The translations under genes and the position numbers were made by a program. Below, piece by piece: positions 52,805 through 61,715 of a DNA stretch of 64,000 nt (the first letter of the stretch is position 1; the number at the start of each line of letters is the position of its first letter). The notes below the pieces were generated by a model. It searched no databases and was not told the origin of the DNA. It saw only the letters and a list, made by a program, of their open reading frames with translations. This stretch comes from JAFCUW01 sp049897565. Lineage in GTDB: Bacteria > Pseudomonadota > Gammaproteobacteria > Burkholderiales > Burkholderiaceae_D. The stretch spans positions 104,381 through 168,380 of the forward strand of contig NZ_JAFCWM010000014.1 of the NCBI RefSeq assembly GCF_049897565.1, given 5' to 3'.

Positions 52805-53075
52805 GATGTTTTCCTGTCGTGCTGCCCGCCGATCGCAGATGACCTCACTGTAGGACGGGATCGGCCTGGCCGGTGCTAGCAGCCGGCAACATTTGTAACA
52901 GCCCGTAAATCGGCGCGGCAAATTTAATTCCGGAAACTAGGCGCATTTTCCTACGCCCGCGACAGTAGAGTTCCTATTCGCAAATTGTTACAAGAGGTTC
53001 ATCATTTGTCCACCGGCTGTGCGCTTCGGCGTCAATCCCGGCGACCGCAGCCTTCAACAACACAGGAGAACAGGC

Positions 53076-53270
53076 ATGAGCAACCAACATCAGAGCGGCA
53101 AGGATTCCGACCACAGCGAAAGCGTGCGTAACTGGCAAGGTTCGAGCGGTTCGCACAAGTCTGGCAATCAAGGTTCGTCGTCCGGCGGCAAAGACGGCAA
53201 TCAGCAGTCGCAGACGCCGAAAGACGGCAACACCGCAGGCGCAAAGCCATCGGGGCCAGGCAAGACCTGA
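53076..53270 (+). CDS. small Ser/Gly/Gln-rich hydrophilic protein
   Basis: A 64-residue protein: MSNQHQSGKDSDHSESVRNW, then QGSSGSHKSGNQGSSSGGKD and GNQQSQTPKDGNTAGAKPSG. It has almost no hydrophobic residues, so it is probably disordered, as in some stress-induced small proteins. GGAGAACAGGC precedes the ATG at 53076 and a terminator follows at 53311. It is divergent from the secreted low-complexity gene, with 271 bp between. Confidence 0.65.
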   Translation: MSNQHQSGKDSDHSESVRNWQGSSGSHKSGNQGSSSGGKDGNQQSQTPKDGNTAGAKPSGPGKT

Positions 53271-53310
53271 TCACTTCGCGCGGCCAATGGCCGCGCACTG
53301 AAACGAAACA

Positions 53311-53343
53311 ACGCCCGTGCGCCGAATGGCCCACGGGCGTTTC
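53311..53343. terminator. terminator between convergent genes
   Basis: ACGCCCGTG (53311-53319) and CACGGGCGT (53332-53340) form a 9-bp stem followed by TTCC. It separates the small plus-strand gene from the tctA gene on the minus strand. Confidence 0.7.
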
Positions 53344-53358
53344 CTTGCGTGCGCTCGT

Positions 53359-54858
53359 TCAGGCAGCGCGCTGGCGCATCTTGTTGCGCGCCCCACTCAG
53401 CAGCGACCACGCCAGGCCAACCAGCGCCAAGGTCATGATGGTGCCGACCAGGCCGTTGGCCCAGAAGATGTCCAGTCCGCCGCGCGAGGCGAGCATGCTC
53501 TGGCGGAACGCATCCTCGGCGCGGTCGCCCAGCACCAGCGCCAGCACGAGCGGCGCCAGCGGATAGTCGAGCTTCTTGAACACATAGCCGACGATGCCGA
53601 AGGCCAGCATCAGCCAGATGTCGAAGGCGGCATTGTGAACCGTGAAGGCGCCGATCGCACACACCACCAGGATCACCGGCGCAATGATCGAAAACGGAAT
53701 GCGCAGGATGGCGGCAAACAGCGGCACCGACGCCAGCACGATGATCAGGCCGGCGATGTTACCGAGGTACATGCTGGCGATCAGGCCCCAGACAAAATCC
53801 TTCTGTTCGACAAACAGCAAGGGACCAGGCTGCAGGCCCCAGATCATCAGGCCGCCGAGCAGCACCGCCGCCGTGGCCGAGCCTGGAATGCCGAGTGCGA
53901 GCATCGGCAGCAGCGCGCTGGTGCCGGCGGCGTGCGCCGCGGTTTCCGGCGCCAGCACGCCCTCGACGTTGCCCTTGCCGAAGCTGTCCGGATCCTTGGA
54001 GAACTTCTTGGCCACGCCATAGCCCATGAACGATGCCGCCGTCGCGCCGCCCGGCGTGATGCCCAGCCAGCAGCCGATCGCAGACGAACGCATTAGCGTC
54101 ATGAAGTGGCGCGGCATCTTGGCCCAGGTCTTGATGACGATCTTCAGGTCGATCTTGCCGTTTTTGCCGCGAAACGCCAGGCCCTCCTCGATCGTCATCA
54201 AAATTTCGCTGATGCCGAACAGGCCGATCACCGCCACCAAAAAGTCGAAGCCGCGCAGCAGCACCGGCGCGCCGAACGTCATGCGCAGCTGGCCGGAGAT
54301 GGTGTCGAGGCCGACGGCGGCGAGCACGAAGCCGACGCACATCGCGATGACGATCTTGCCCTTCGGTTCCTTGCCCATGCCGATGAAGCTGCAGAAGGTG
54401 AGGAAGTAGACCGCAAAAAATTCGGGCGGCCCGAACCTGAGCGCGAATTTCGCCACCAGCGGCGCCAGGAAGGTGATCATCAGCACGCCCACCAGCGCGC
54501 CGATGAACGAACCGGTGAACGCGCTGGTCAGCGCCTCGCCGGCCTGGCCGTTCTGCGCCATCGGATAGCCGTCGAAGGTGGTGGCGACCGACCACGCCTC
54601 GCCCGGAATATTGAACAGGATCGACGTGATGGCGCCGCCGAACAGCGCGCCCCAGTAGATGCACGACAGCAGGATGATCGCCGAGGTCGGATTCATCGCG
54701 AACGTCAGCGGCAGCAGGATCGCCACGCCGTTCGGCCCGCCCAGGCCAGGCAGCACGCCCACCACGATCCCCAGCAAGATCCCGATGATCATCAGTCCGA
54801 TGTTTTGCCAGGACAAGACGATCGAAAAACCATGCATCAGTGAATTAAAGTCATCCAT
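53359..54858 (-). CDS. tctA: tripartite tricarboxylate transporter large permease TctA
   Basis: A 499-residue membrane protein with about eleven helices and the TctA hallmarks GVVVGVLPGLGGPNGVAILL near the start (present as IVVGVLPGLGGPNGVAILLP), CIYWGALFGGAITSILFNIP followed by GEAWSVATTFDGYPMAQNGQ, and LGITPGGATAASFMGYGVAK with APETAAHAAGTSALLPMLAL. It imports a carboxylate handed over by the TctC binding protein, with TctB. It is the last gene of the tctC-tctB-tctA run, 13 bases after tctB. Confidence 0.95.
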   Translation of the reverse strand: MDDFNSLMHGFSIVLSWQNIGLMIIGILLGIVVGVLPGLGGPNGVAILLPLTFAMNPTSAIILLSCIYWGALFGGAITSILFNIPGEAWSVATTFDGYPMAQNGQAGEALTSAFTGSFIGALVGVLMITFLAPLVAKFALRFGPPEFFAVYFLTFCSFIGMGKEPKGKIVIAMCVGFVLAAVGLDTISGQLRMTFGAPVLLRGFDFLVAVIGLFGISEILMTIEEGLAFRGKNGKIDLKIVIKTWAKMPRHFMTLMRSSAIGCWLGITPGGATAASFMGYGVAKKFSKDPDSFGKGNVEGVLAPETAAHAAGTSALLPMLALGIPGSATAAVLLGGLMIWGLQPGPLLFVEQKDFVWGLIASMYLGNIAGLIIVLASVPLFAAILRIPFSIIAPVILVVCAIGAFTVHNAAFDIWLMLAFGIVGYVFKKLDYPLAPLVLALVLGDRAEDAFRQSMLASRGGLDIFWANGLVGTIMTLALVGLAWSLLSGARNKMRQRAA

Positions 54859-54871
54859 GCGTCAAATCCGA

Positions 54872-55390
54872 TCAGTAACCGAACATCTGTTCGAGCGGGC
54901 CCTTCGGGAGCGGCACCTTGAACATGATTTCAAACACCCAGAACAGGGCGGCGTTGATGATGAGCGCAGTCAGCACCGAGCGCGCCCAGCCGAACTTGCC
55001 CACCACCCGCATGAAGATGCCGATGAACAGCGTCGACGCCACATAGATGCCGACATACTTGATCGCCGCGATATACACCACCAGCGGCAGCAGCACGGTT
55101 GCCACAAGTTTCAGCTGGGTTTGCTCGACGAACGCCGAGCGGTCGTTCTTGCGCACCGCCTGGTAGATGACGACGATGCTGGCGATAAAAATCGCCACGC
55201 CCATCCGCAGCGGAAAATAGCCCGCCTGCGGACCGTCGTCGCTCCACCCCGCCCCCAGCTGGTAGTTGCTGATGATGGCCAGCAGCGCGAACGCCATCAC
55301 GATGAAGCCGACGGCGATCTCGGCGGTCCGCCTGGTGATGACCGCCGGCGACGTTGCCACGCTGCCGTGAATTTCTTCCTGGGTGCTCAT
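54872..55390 (-). CDS. tctB: tripartite tricarboxylate transporter small permease TctB
   Basis: A 172-residue protein with four hydrophobic segments: TAEIAVGFIVMAFALLAIIS, then YFPLRMGVAIFIASIVVIYQ, LVATVLLPLVVYIAAIKYVG and LTALIINAALFWVFEIMFKV. This is the arrangement of TctB, the small membrane subunit. It lies between tctC (34 bases) and tctA (13 bases). Confidence 0.92.
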   Translation of the reverse strand: MSTQEEIHGSVATSPAVITRRTAEIAVGFIVMAFALLAIISNYQLGAGWSDDGPQAGYFPLRMGVAIFIASIVVIYQAVRKNDRSAFVEQTQLKLVATVLLPLVVYIAAIKYVGIYVASTLFIGIFMRVVGKFGWARSVLTALIINAALFWVFEIMFKVPLPKGPLEQMFGY

Positions 55391-55424
55391 GTTCGATCTC
55401 CTCGTGTATGCCCTCCTGTACCGA

Positions 55425-56423
55425 TCACGGCGCCAGGAAGCCGGCCGCCTTCATGATCTCGCGGTGCGCCTGCTCGTCCTTGCCCATGTAGGCGCGCAGT
55501 TCTTCGCCCACCATGACGGTCGGCTTCAGTGCGTTGTTCTTGACGTAGGCCTTCCACTCCGGCGTGGCGATCACTTTCTGCAGCAGCTCGACATAGAACC
55601 TGGTCACGTCCGGCGCGACCTTGCCGGGCAACATGAACACGCGCAGCATCTGGTACTGCACGTCGAGGCCCTTTTCCTTGCAGGTCGGCACGTCCGCCCA
55701 GCTTTGCGTCTCGGTCACCTTGTCGGTGTACGAGCTGCGCTTGTCGGCAAACAGGCACAGCGCGCGGTGCTGGCCGGCGCGCCACTGCGAGATCGACTCG
55801 GACGGATTGTTGGTGTTCGAATCGATGTGCTTGCCCGACAGCTGGGTTGCCGCCTCGCCGCCGCCCTTGTACGGGATGTAGATGAACTTGACGCCGGCCT
55901 TCTTCTCGACCAGCGCGGTGATGATGTGGTCTTCGCGCTTCGAGCTGGTGCCGCCCATCTTGAGTTTGGATGGCGTCTTCTTCACTTCGTTCAAATAGTC
56001 CATCGGCGCCTTGTACGGGGTTTCAGCGTTGACCCACAGCACGAACTCGTCCTGCGCCACCATCGCCACCGGCGTCAGGTCGCGCCAGTTGAACGCCAGC
56101 CCGGTCGCCAGCGGCACCGTGTACAGGCCGGACGACGACACCACCAGGCGGTGGTTGTCGCCCGGCGTGTTCTGAATGTCGAGCAAGCCCTCGGCGCCGC
56201 TGGCGCCGGCCTTGTTCTGCACCACGATCGGCTGGCTCATCAGCTTGTTCTTGGTGATGATGCCCTGGATCTGGCGCGCCATCTGGTCGGTCGCGCCGCC
56301 GGCCGAGAATGGCACGATGAATTCGACCGACTTGGTCGGCTCCCACGCGTTGGCCACAGCGGCGTGCGACATGCCAAGGGCCAAACCGGTGATCGCGAGT
56401 GTCTGCTTGATGGTGATGTTCAT
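55425..56423 (-). CDS. tctC: tripartite tricarboxylate transporter binding protein TctC
   Basis: A 332-residue periplasmic protein with a signal peptide (MNITIKQTLAITGLALGMSH, cut near ANA-W). It carries the Bug/TctC signature VEFIVPFSAGGATDQMARQI and the family's PIVVQNKAGASGAEGLLDIQ, then FIYIPYKGGGEAATQLSGKH. It presents the substrate to TctAB. The family contains many paralogues with different ligands in Burkholderiales; the surrounding enzymes suggest a hydroxy- or dicarboxylic acid. It follows the aminotransferase gene by 61 bases. Confidence 0.93.
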   Translation of the reverse strand: MNITIKQTLAITGLALGMSHAAVANAWEPTKSVEFIVPFSAGGATDQMARQIQGIITKNKLMSQPIVVQNKAGASGAEGLLDIQNTPGDNHRLVVSSSGLYTVPLATGLAFNWRDLTPVAMVAQDEFVLWVNAETPYKAPMDYLNEVKKTPSKLKMGGTSSKREDHIITALVEKKAGVKFIYIPYKGGGEAATQLSGKHIDSNTNNPSESISQWRAGQHRALCLFADKRSSYTDKVTETQSWADVPTCKEKGLDVQYQMLRVFMLPGKVAPDVTRFYVELLQKVIATPEWKAYVKNNALKPTVMVGEELRAYMGKDEQAHREIMKAAGFLAP

Positions 56424-56484
56424 GTTGTCGTCTCCTGTTGCGGCTGTGGCCGCTTATGTGGAAGTGCTCAATGAAAGGTGAAAC

Positions 56485-57705
56485 TCAGGCTGGCTGCGCC
56501 GCCACCGCAACGGCCGACCGCTGCAGCGACTGCATCGCCGCCGCCACGCCACCGGCCTTGTGCGGCACGCCGGCCAGCACCAGGCCCATCTCGACGCCGG
56601 CCAGGGTGCCCATCAGGGTGAGGTCGTTGAAGTCGCCCAGGTGGCCGATCCGAAACACCCAGCCGGAGAGCTTGTTCAAGCCCTGCCCGAGCGACATGTT
56701 GAAGTTGGCCAGGATTACACGGCGCAATGCGTCGGCGTTGCAGCGCTCGCCGTCGGCGCCGACCGGCATCACCACCGCCGTCAGCGCGCCGCTGTATTCG
56801 GCCTCGTTCTGGCACAGGATTTCCAGGCCCCAGGCGCGCACGCACTGGCGCGTCGCTTCGGCATGGCGCTGGTGGCGGGCGAACACGTTTTGCATGCCCT
56901 CCTCTAACAGCATGTCGCACGCCTCGGACAAGCCGTACAGCAAATTGGTGGCCGGCGTGTACGGCCAGAAGCCGTTGTTGTTCGCCTCGATGATTTCGTC
57001 CCACGCCCAGAACGCGCGCGGCAGCTTCGCCGTCTTCGACGCCGCGATGGCTTTCTGCGACACCGCGTTGAACGACAGGCCGGGCGGCAGCATCAGCCCT
57101 TTCTGCGAGCCGGCGACGGTGACGTCGACGCCCCATTCGTCATGCCGGTAGTCGAGCGAGCCGAGCGACGAGATGGTGTCGACCAGCAGCAGCGCCGGGT
57201 GGCCGGCCGCATCGATCGCGCGGCGCACCGCGGCGATGTCGGACGTCACGCCGGTCGAGGTTTCGTTGTGCACCACCGCCACCGCCTTGATGACATGGCC
57301 GCTGTCTTCGCGCAGGCGCGCTTCGATCCTGGCGGCATCGACGCCGCGGCGCCAGTCGTCGCCGACAAACTCGGACTTGAGCGACAGCTTGTCGGCCATC
57401 TTCTTCCACAGCGTGGCGAAGTGGCCGGTCTCGTACATCAGCACCGTGTCGCCAGGCGACAGCGTGTTGACCAGCGCCGCTTCCCAGGCGCCGGTGCCGG
57501 ACGCCGGATAGATCACGACCGGCTGCCCGGTCTGGAATATCTTGCCGATCTGGCCGAGAATCTTTTTGCCCAGCTGCTGGAACTCCGGCCCGCGATGGTC
57601 AATGGTTGGATAATCCATCGCCCGCAAGATGCGGTCTGGCACATTGGTGGGACCGGGAATCTGCAGGAAATGCCTGCCGGATGGATGGGAATTCAACTTC
57701 AACAT
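56485..57705 (-). CDS. class V aminotransferase (serine/alanine-glyoxylate type)
   Basis: A 406-residue PLP enzyme: QIPGPTNVPDRILRAMDYPT, then IDHRGPEFQQLGKKILGQIG, VIYPASGTGAWEAALVNTLS, VHNETSTGVTSDIAAVRRAI, LLLVDTISSLGSLDYRHDEW and the lysine string VTVAGSQKGLMLPPGLSFNA (Lys about 208). These match serine-glyoxylate aminotransferase (SgaA) and alanine-glyoxylate enzymes. It converts glyoxylate or a similar 2-oxo acid with Ser or Ala as donor. As the first gene before tctCBA and divergent from a GntR regulator, it is probably part of the catabolic unit. Confidence 0.92.
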   Translation of the reverse strand: MLKLNSHPSGRHFLQIPGPTNVPDRILRAMDYPTIDHRGPEFQQLGKKILGQIGKIFQTGQPVVIYPASGTGAWEAALVNTLSPGDTVLMYETGHFATLWKKMADKLSLKSEFVGDDWRRGVDAARIEARLREDSGHVIKAVAVVHNETSTGVTSDIAAVRRAIDAAGHPALLLVDTISSLGSLDYRHDEWGVDVTVAGSQKGLMLPPGLSFNAVSQKAIAASKTAKLPRAFWAWDEIIEANNNGFWPYTPATNLLYGLSEACDMLLEEGMQNVFARHQRHAEATRQCVRAWGLEILCQNEAEYSGALTAVVMPVGADGERCNADALRRVILANFNMSLGQGLNKLSGWVFRIGHLGDFNDLTLMGTLAGVEMGLVLAGVPHKAGGVAAAMQSLQRSAVAVAAQPA

Positions 57706-57762
57706 TGGCCACTCCTAGGGTTAAGCGCGCGCGCCGGATCAGTTCAATACGCAGAATATTTT

Positions 57763-57775
57763 GCATACAATATAC
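57763..57775. promoter_or_regulatory. candidate GntR operator, site 1
   Basis: GCATACAATATAC shares ATACAATA with site 2 at 57895-57905. It lies 58 bases upstream of the aminotransferase ATG in the divergent gap, in an AT-rich stretch. FCD-type GntR proteins often bind short TTGTAT/ATACAA sites, so it is a reasonable operator. Confidence 0.4.
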
Positions 57776-57894
57776 TTAAAACGGCCTGAGTCAAGCACTT
57801 TTTAGACGCAAATACATGCTGCAACCGCAGCATTTACTGGGGAGTTATGGTGGTCCGGCCGCAGCCGAGATAAGTGCGTGCGCACCCACAAATC

Positions 57895-57905
57895 GTATAC
57901 AATAC
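57895..57905. promoter_or_regulatory. candidate GntR operator, site 2
   Basis: GTATACAATAC ends four bases before the ATG of the GntR gene and shares its core with site 1, 132 bases away. Binding here would block its own translation start region or promoter, consistent with autoregulation. Confidence 0.4.
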
Positions 57906-57909
57906 TCTC

Positions 57910-58629
57910 ATGACTGAAGCCTTACCTCATTCCGACCTCCCCGCCGCCGCGCCGCGCGCCGCCGGCATCGACCGCCAGGGTTTGGCCTCGGCGGTCACGT
58001 TGCGGCTGCGCGACATGATCATCGAAGGGACCCTGCCGGCAGGCACGCGCCTGAACGAACGGGTGCTGTGCGAACAGCTGATGGTGTCGCGCACGCCGCT
58101 GCGCGAAGCGTTCAAGGTGCTCGCCGGCGAAGGCCTCATCGAGCTGCTGCCGAACCGCGGCGCCCAGGTCGCCGAGCTGTCGGTGGCCGACATCGAGCAG
58201 ACGTTCGAAGTGCTCGGCGCCCTTGAAGGCCTGTCCGGCCTGCTGGCGTGCCAGCGCATCACCGACGCCGAGATCAACGAAATTCGCGCCCTGCACTACG
58301 AGATGATGGCCGCCCATGCGCGCGGCGACCTGGCCGCCTACTACAAGCGCAACCATGTCATCCATGACCGCATCAACGCCAGCGCCGGCAATGCCGTGCT
58401 GACCAGCACCTACCTGCAAATGAATGCGCGCATCCAGAACCTGCGGTTCCGCTCCAACTTCAACCAGGACAAGTGGAACGCCGCCATGAAGGAACACAGC
58501 GCCATGCTCGACGCGCTCGAGCGGCGCGACGGCGAGGCCCTGCGCGCCATCCTCGAACACCACCTGCTGACCAAGCGCGACACCGTCGTCGCCGACCTGC
58601 GCGGCTCGAAGGCAACACCGGGATCCTGA
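57910..58629 (+). CDS. GntR-family regulator, FCD (FadR) subfamily
   Basis: A 239-residue regulator: winged helix-turn-helix LASAVTLRLRDMIIEGTLPA and GTRLNERVLCEQLMVSRTPL followed by REAFKVLAGEGLIELLPNRG (about 25-90). The FCD effector domain has VLGALEGLSGLLACQRITDA and the metal-site histidines around YYKRNHVIHDRINASAGNAV and LLEHHLL-like AILEHHLLTKRD. It starts at ATG 57910 within a divergent gap and is followed 4 bases later by the dehydrogenase gene. It probably responds to an organic acid and controls both divergent units. Confidence 0.92.
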   Translation: MTEALPHSDLPAAAPRAAGIDRQGLASAVTLRLRDMIIEGTLPAGTRLNERVLCEQLMVSRTPLREAFKVLAGEGLIELLPNRGAQVAELSVADIEQTFEVLGALEGLSGLLACQRITDAEINEIRALHYEMMAAHARGDLAAYYKRNHVIHDRINASAGNAVLTSTYLQMNARIQNLRFRSNFNQDKWNAAMKEHSAMLDALERRDGEALRAILEHHLLTKRDTVVADLRGSKATPGS

Positions 58630-58633
58630 ACCA

Positions 58634-61600
58634 ATGAATGCACCAGCGGCCGCACCGATCAAGTTGAGCGAACAGCTCGCCACCAGCATGAACCGGCAAG
58701 CTTTGGCCCGCCGCCTGGCCGCCGAGACCGGCGGCCAGGGGCTGTTCGATGCCGCCTCGCGCGGGCGCTACGCCACCGACGCGTCGATCTACCAGGTCGA
58801 CCCGGTCGGCGTGTTCGTGCCGCGCACCGAAGCAGACGTCGCCACGGCCATCGCCATCGCGCGCGACATGAACGTGCCGATCCTGTCGCGCGGCGCCGGC
58901 ACCAGCCAGTGCGGCCAGACGGTCGGCGAAGCACTGGTCATCGACAACAGCAAATACCTGAACCAGGTCACCGACTTTGACCTCGCCGCCATGACGGTGA
59001 CGGTGCAGCCGGGCATCGTGCTCGACCACCTGAACGCCTGGCTCAAGCCGCACGGCGTCTGGTTCCCGGTCGATGTGAGCACCGCCGCCCAGTGCACCAT
59101 CGGCGGCATGGCCGGCAACAACTCGTGCGGCTCGCGCTCCATCGCCTACGGCAACATGGTGCACAACGTCGAGGCGATCGATGCCATCCTGGCCGACGGC
59201 ACCGAAGTGCGCTTCCAGGACGAACAGGCGATGTTGCGGGACGCCACGCCGGCCGTGCGCGCCCTGCTCGACGGCCTGCGCGCCATCGCCGCGCGCGAGC
59301 ACGACGAGATCGCACGCATGGTGCCCAAGGTGCTGCGCCGCGTCGGCGGCTACAACATCGACGTCTACCATCCGCAAAGCGAGCGCCCGTACACGCCGGA
59401 CAACAGCGTCAACCTCGCGCACCTGCTGGTGGGCAGCGAAGGCACGCTGGCGGTCACCCGCCGCGTCACGCTCAAGTTGATGCCGCTGCCCACGCACAAG
59501 ACGCTCGGCGTGATCAACTTCCCCACGTTCGTGCAGGCGATGGAGATGACGCGCCACATCGTCACCCTGGCGCCGGTGGCGGTGGAACTGGTCGACCGCA
59601 CCATGATCGAGCTGGCGCGCGACAATCCGGCGTTCCGCCCGGTCATCGACAAAGCGCTGATCGGCGCGCCGGAGGCGATCCTGCTGGTCGAATTCGCCGG
59701 CGCCTCGCTCGACGAACAAACCGAAGGCCTGGCCAGGCTGGTCGAGCTGATGGCCAGCCTCGGCCTGCCCGGCAGCGTCGTCGAGATGGTCGACGCGAAT
59801 GCACAAAAGGCGTTGTGGGAAGTGCGCAAGGCCGGCCTGAACATCATGATGAGCATGCGCGGCGACGGCAAACCGGTGTCGTTCATCGAAGACTGCGCGG
59901 TGCCGCTTGAACATCTGGCCGAATACACCAGCCGCCTGACCGAAGTGTTCGCCCGCCACGGCACCCGCGGCACCTGGTACGCCCACGCCTCGGTCGGCAC
60001 CTTGCACGTGCGCCCGATCCTCGACATGCGCCGCGACGGCGCGGCCAGGATGCGCGCCATCGCCGAAGAAGCCGGCGCCCTGGTGCGCCAGTACAAGGGC
60101 GCCTTCTCCGGCGAGCACGGCGACGGCCTGGTGCGCAGCGAATGGGTGGCGTGGCAGTTCGGCCCGCGCCTGATCAAGGCATTCGAAGACATCAAGGACC
60201 TGTTCGATCCGGCCGGCCTGATGAATCCCGGCAAAATCGTGCGCACCACGCGCATGGACGACACCTCGCTGTTTCGCTTCAAGCCGGGCTACGATCCGGT
60301 CGCGCTCAAGCCGGCGCTCGACTGGTCGGCCTGGAACGTGCAGACCGATCCGGTGACGGAGCAGGAAAGCGTGCCAGGCACCGGCGGCGACCCGGCCGGC
60401 GGCTTCGCCAAGGCCGTCGACATGTGCAACAACAACGGCCACTGCCGCAAGTTCGACGCCGGCACCATGTGCCCGAGCTACCGCGTCACCAAGGACGAGC
60501 AGCACCTCACGCGCGGGCGCGCCAACACGCTGCGCCTGGCATTGTCCGGCCAGCTCGGCCCCGACGGCTTCACGTCCGAGACAATGCGCGAGACGCTCGA
60601 CCTGTGCGTCAGCTGCAAAGGCTGCAAGCGCGACTGCCCGACCGGCGTCGACATGGCCCGCATGAAAACCGAATTTTTATTCCACTGGCAGAAAAAGCAC
60701 GGCCTCAGCCTGAAGGACCGGCTGATCGCCAACCTGCCGCGCTGGGCGCCGTGGGCAGCGCGCCTGCCGATGCTGGCCAACCTGCGCAACACGCTGCCCG
60801 GCGCCGCCGCGCTGACCGAAAAGCTGCTCGGCCTGTCGGCGAAGCGTTCGCTGCCGACCTGGCGCAGCGACACCTTCATGCGCCATGTGGCGCCGCGCGC
60901 CAATCCGCTTGACGCCACGGTGGTGCTGTTCGCCGACACCTTCAACAATTATTTCGAGTCCGAGAACGCGATCGCCGCCCTGCAGGTGCTGGAAGCGGCC
61001 GGCTACGAGGTCCACGTGGCGCGCCCGGCCGCCGGCGACGCCGAGCCCGACCGCGCGCTGTGTTGCGGGCGCACCTACCTCGCCAGCGGACTGGTCGACG
61101 AGGCCAAGGCCGAAGCGCGCCGCGTCGTCGACGCGATGCGCCCTTTCATCGCGCGCGGCATCCCGGTGGTCGGACTCGAGCCGTCGTGCCTGCTGACCTT
61201 GCGCGACGAGTTCCTCGTCATGGGCCTGGGCAAGGACGCCGAAGCGCTCGGCGCGCACGCATTCCTGTTCGAAGAATTCCTCGCCCGCGAACATGCCGCC
61301 GGCCGCCTGAAGCTGGCACTGAAGGCCTTGCCTGTCAGCCGCGCACTGCTGCATGGCCACTGCCACCAGAAGGCGTTCGACGCGGTGCGTCCGGTGCAGG
61401 CGGTACTTGGCCTGATCCCTGGCTTGAGCGTCGAGCTGATCGAGTCGAGCTGCTGCGGCATGGCCGGCAGCTTCGGTTACGAAGCGGCGCATTACGAGGT
61501 GTCGATGAAAATGGCAGAATTGTCCCTGCTGCCGGCCGTGCGCGCCGCCCCCGCCGATGCGCTGGTGGTGGCCGACGGCACCAGTTGCCGGCACCAGATC

Positions 61601-61684
61601 GCCGACGGCACGCGCGGCGACGACGGCCAGCAGCGCGAAGCGGTGCACGTGGCACGCGTGCTGGCGCGCGCGCTGGCGTCATAG
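58634..61684 (+). CDS. fused FAD-linked/Fe-S 2-hydroxyacid dehydrogenase (GlcD-GlcF type)
   Basis: A 1016-residue fusion. Residues about 45-500 form a FAD_binding_4 and FAD-oxidase C domain with PILSRGAGTSQCGQTVGEAL, GGMAGNNSCGSRSIAYGNMV, LLVGSEGTLAVTRRVTLKLM and GEHGDGLVRSEWVAWQFGPR. A dicluster Fe-S domain (about 595-680) follows with MCNNNGHCRKFDAGTMCPSY and CVSCKGCKRDCPTGVDM. Cys-rich CCG domains (about 750-1000) end it, including ESSCCGMAGSFGYEAAHYE. Such proteins oxidise D-2-hydroxy acids (D-lactate, D-2-hydroxyglutarate or glycolate) and pass electrons to quinone. It is cotranscribed with the GntR regulator and two CoA enzymes. Confidence 0.92.
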   Translation: MNAPAAAPIKLSEQLATSMNRQALARRLAAETGGQGLFDAASRGRYATDASIYQVDPVGVFVPRTEADVATAIAIARDMNVPILSRGAGTSQCGQTVGEALVIDNSKYLNQVTDFDLAAMTVTVQPGIVLDHLNAWLKPHGVWFPVDVSTAAQCTIGGMAGNNSCGSRSIAYGNMVHNVEAIDAILADGTEVRFQDEQAMLRDATPAVRALLDGLRAIAAREHDEIARMVPKVLRRVGGYNIDVYHPQSERPYTPDNSVNLAHLLVGSEGTLAVTRRVTLKLMPLPTHKTLGVINFPTFVQAMEMTRHIVTLAPVAVELVDRTMIELARDNPAFRPVIDKALIGAPEAILLVEFAGASLDEQTEGLARLVELMASLGLPGSVVEMVDANAQKALWEVRKAGLNIMMSMRGDGKPVSFIEDCAVPLEHLAEYTSRLTEVFARHGTRGTWYAHASVGTLHVRPILDMRRDGAARMRAIAEEAGALVRQYKGAFSGEHGDGLVRSEWVAWQFGPRLIKAFEDIKDLFDPAGLMNPGKIVRTTRMDDTSLFRFKPGYDPVALKPALDWSAWNVQTDPVTEQESVPGTGGDPAGGFAKAVDMCNNNGHCRKFDAGTMCPSYRVTKDEQHLTRGRANTLRLALSGQLGPDGFTSETMRETLDLCVSCKGCKRDCPTGVDMARMKTEFLFHWQKKHGLSLKDRLIANLPRWAPWAARLPMLANLRNTLPGAAALTEKLLGLSAKRSLPTWRSDTFMRHVAPRANPLDATVVLFADTFNNYFESENAIAALQVLEAAGYEVHVARPAAGDAEPDRALCCGRTYLASGLVDEAKAEARRVVDAMRPFIARGIPVVGLEPSCLLTLRDEFLVMGLGKDAEALGAHAFLFEEFLAREHAAGRLKLALKALPVSRALLHGHCHQKAFDAVRPVQAVLGLIPGLSVELIESSCCGMAGSFGYEAAHYEVSMKMAELSLLPAVRAAPADALVVADGTSCRHQIADGTRGDDGQQREAVHVARVLARALAS

Positions 61685-61715
61685 TCCTGGAGTTCAACTT
61701 GCGGAGGGTACGATC

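Noticed and set aside
52974..53171. 65-codon minus-strand frame with a hydrophobic helix
   Set aside because: It lies opposite the well-started small Ser/Gly gene and the divergent promoter gap, with no ribosome site.
58460..60505. 681-codon open frame antisense to the FAD/Fe-S dehydrogenase
   Set aside because: Rich in His, Gln, Arg and Ala with no recognisable motif, and it overlaps a gene with complete FAD-domain motifs.
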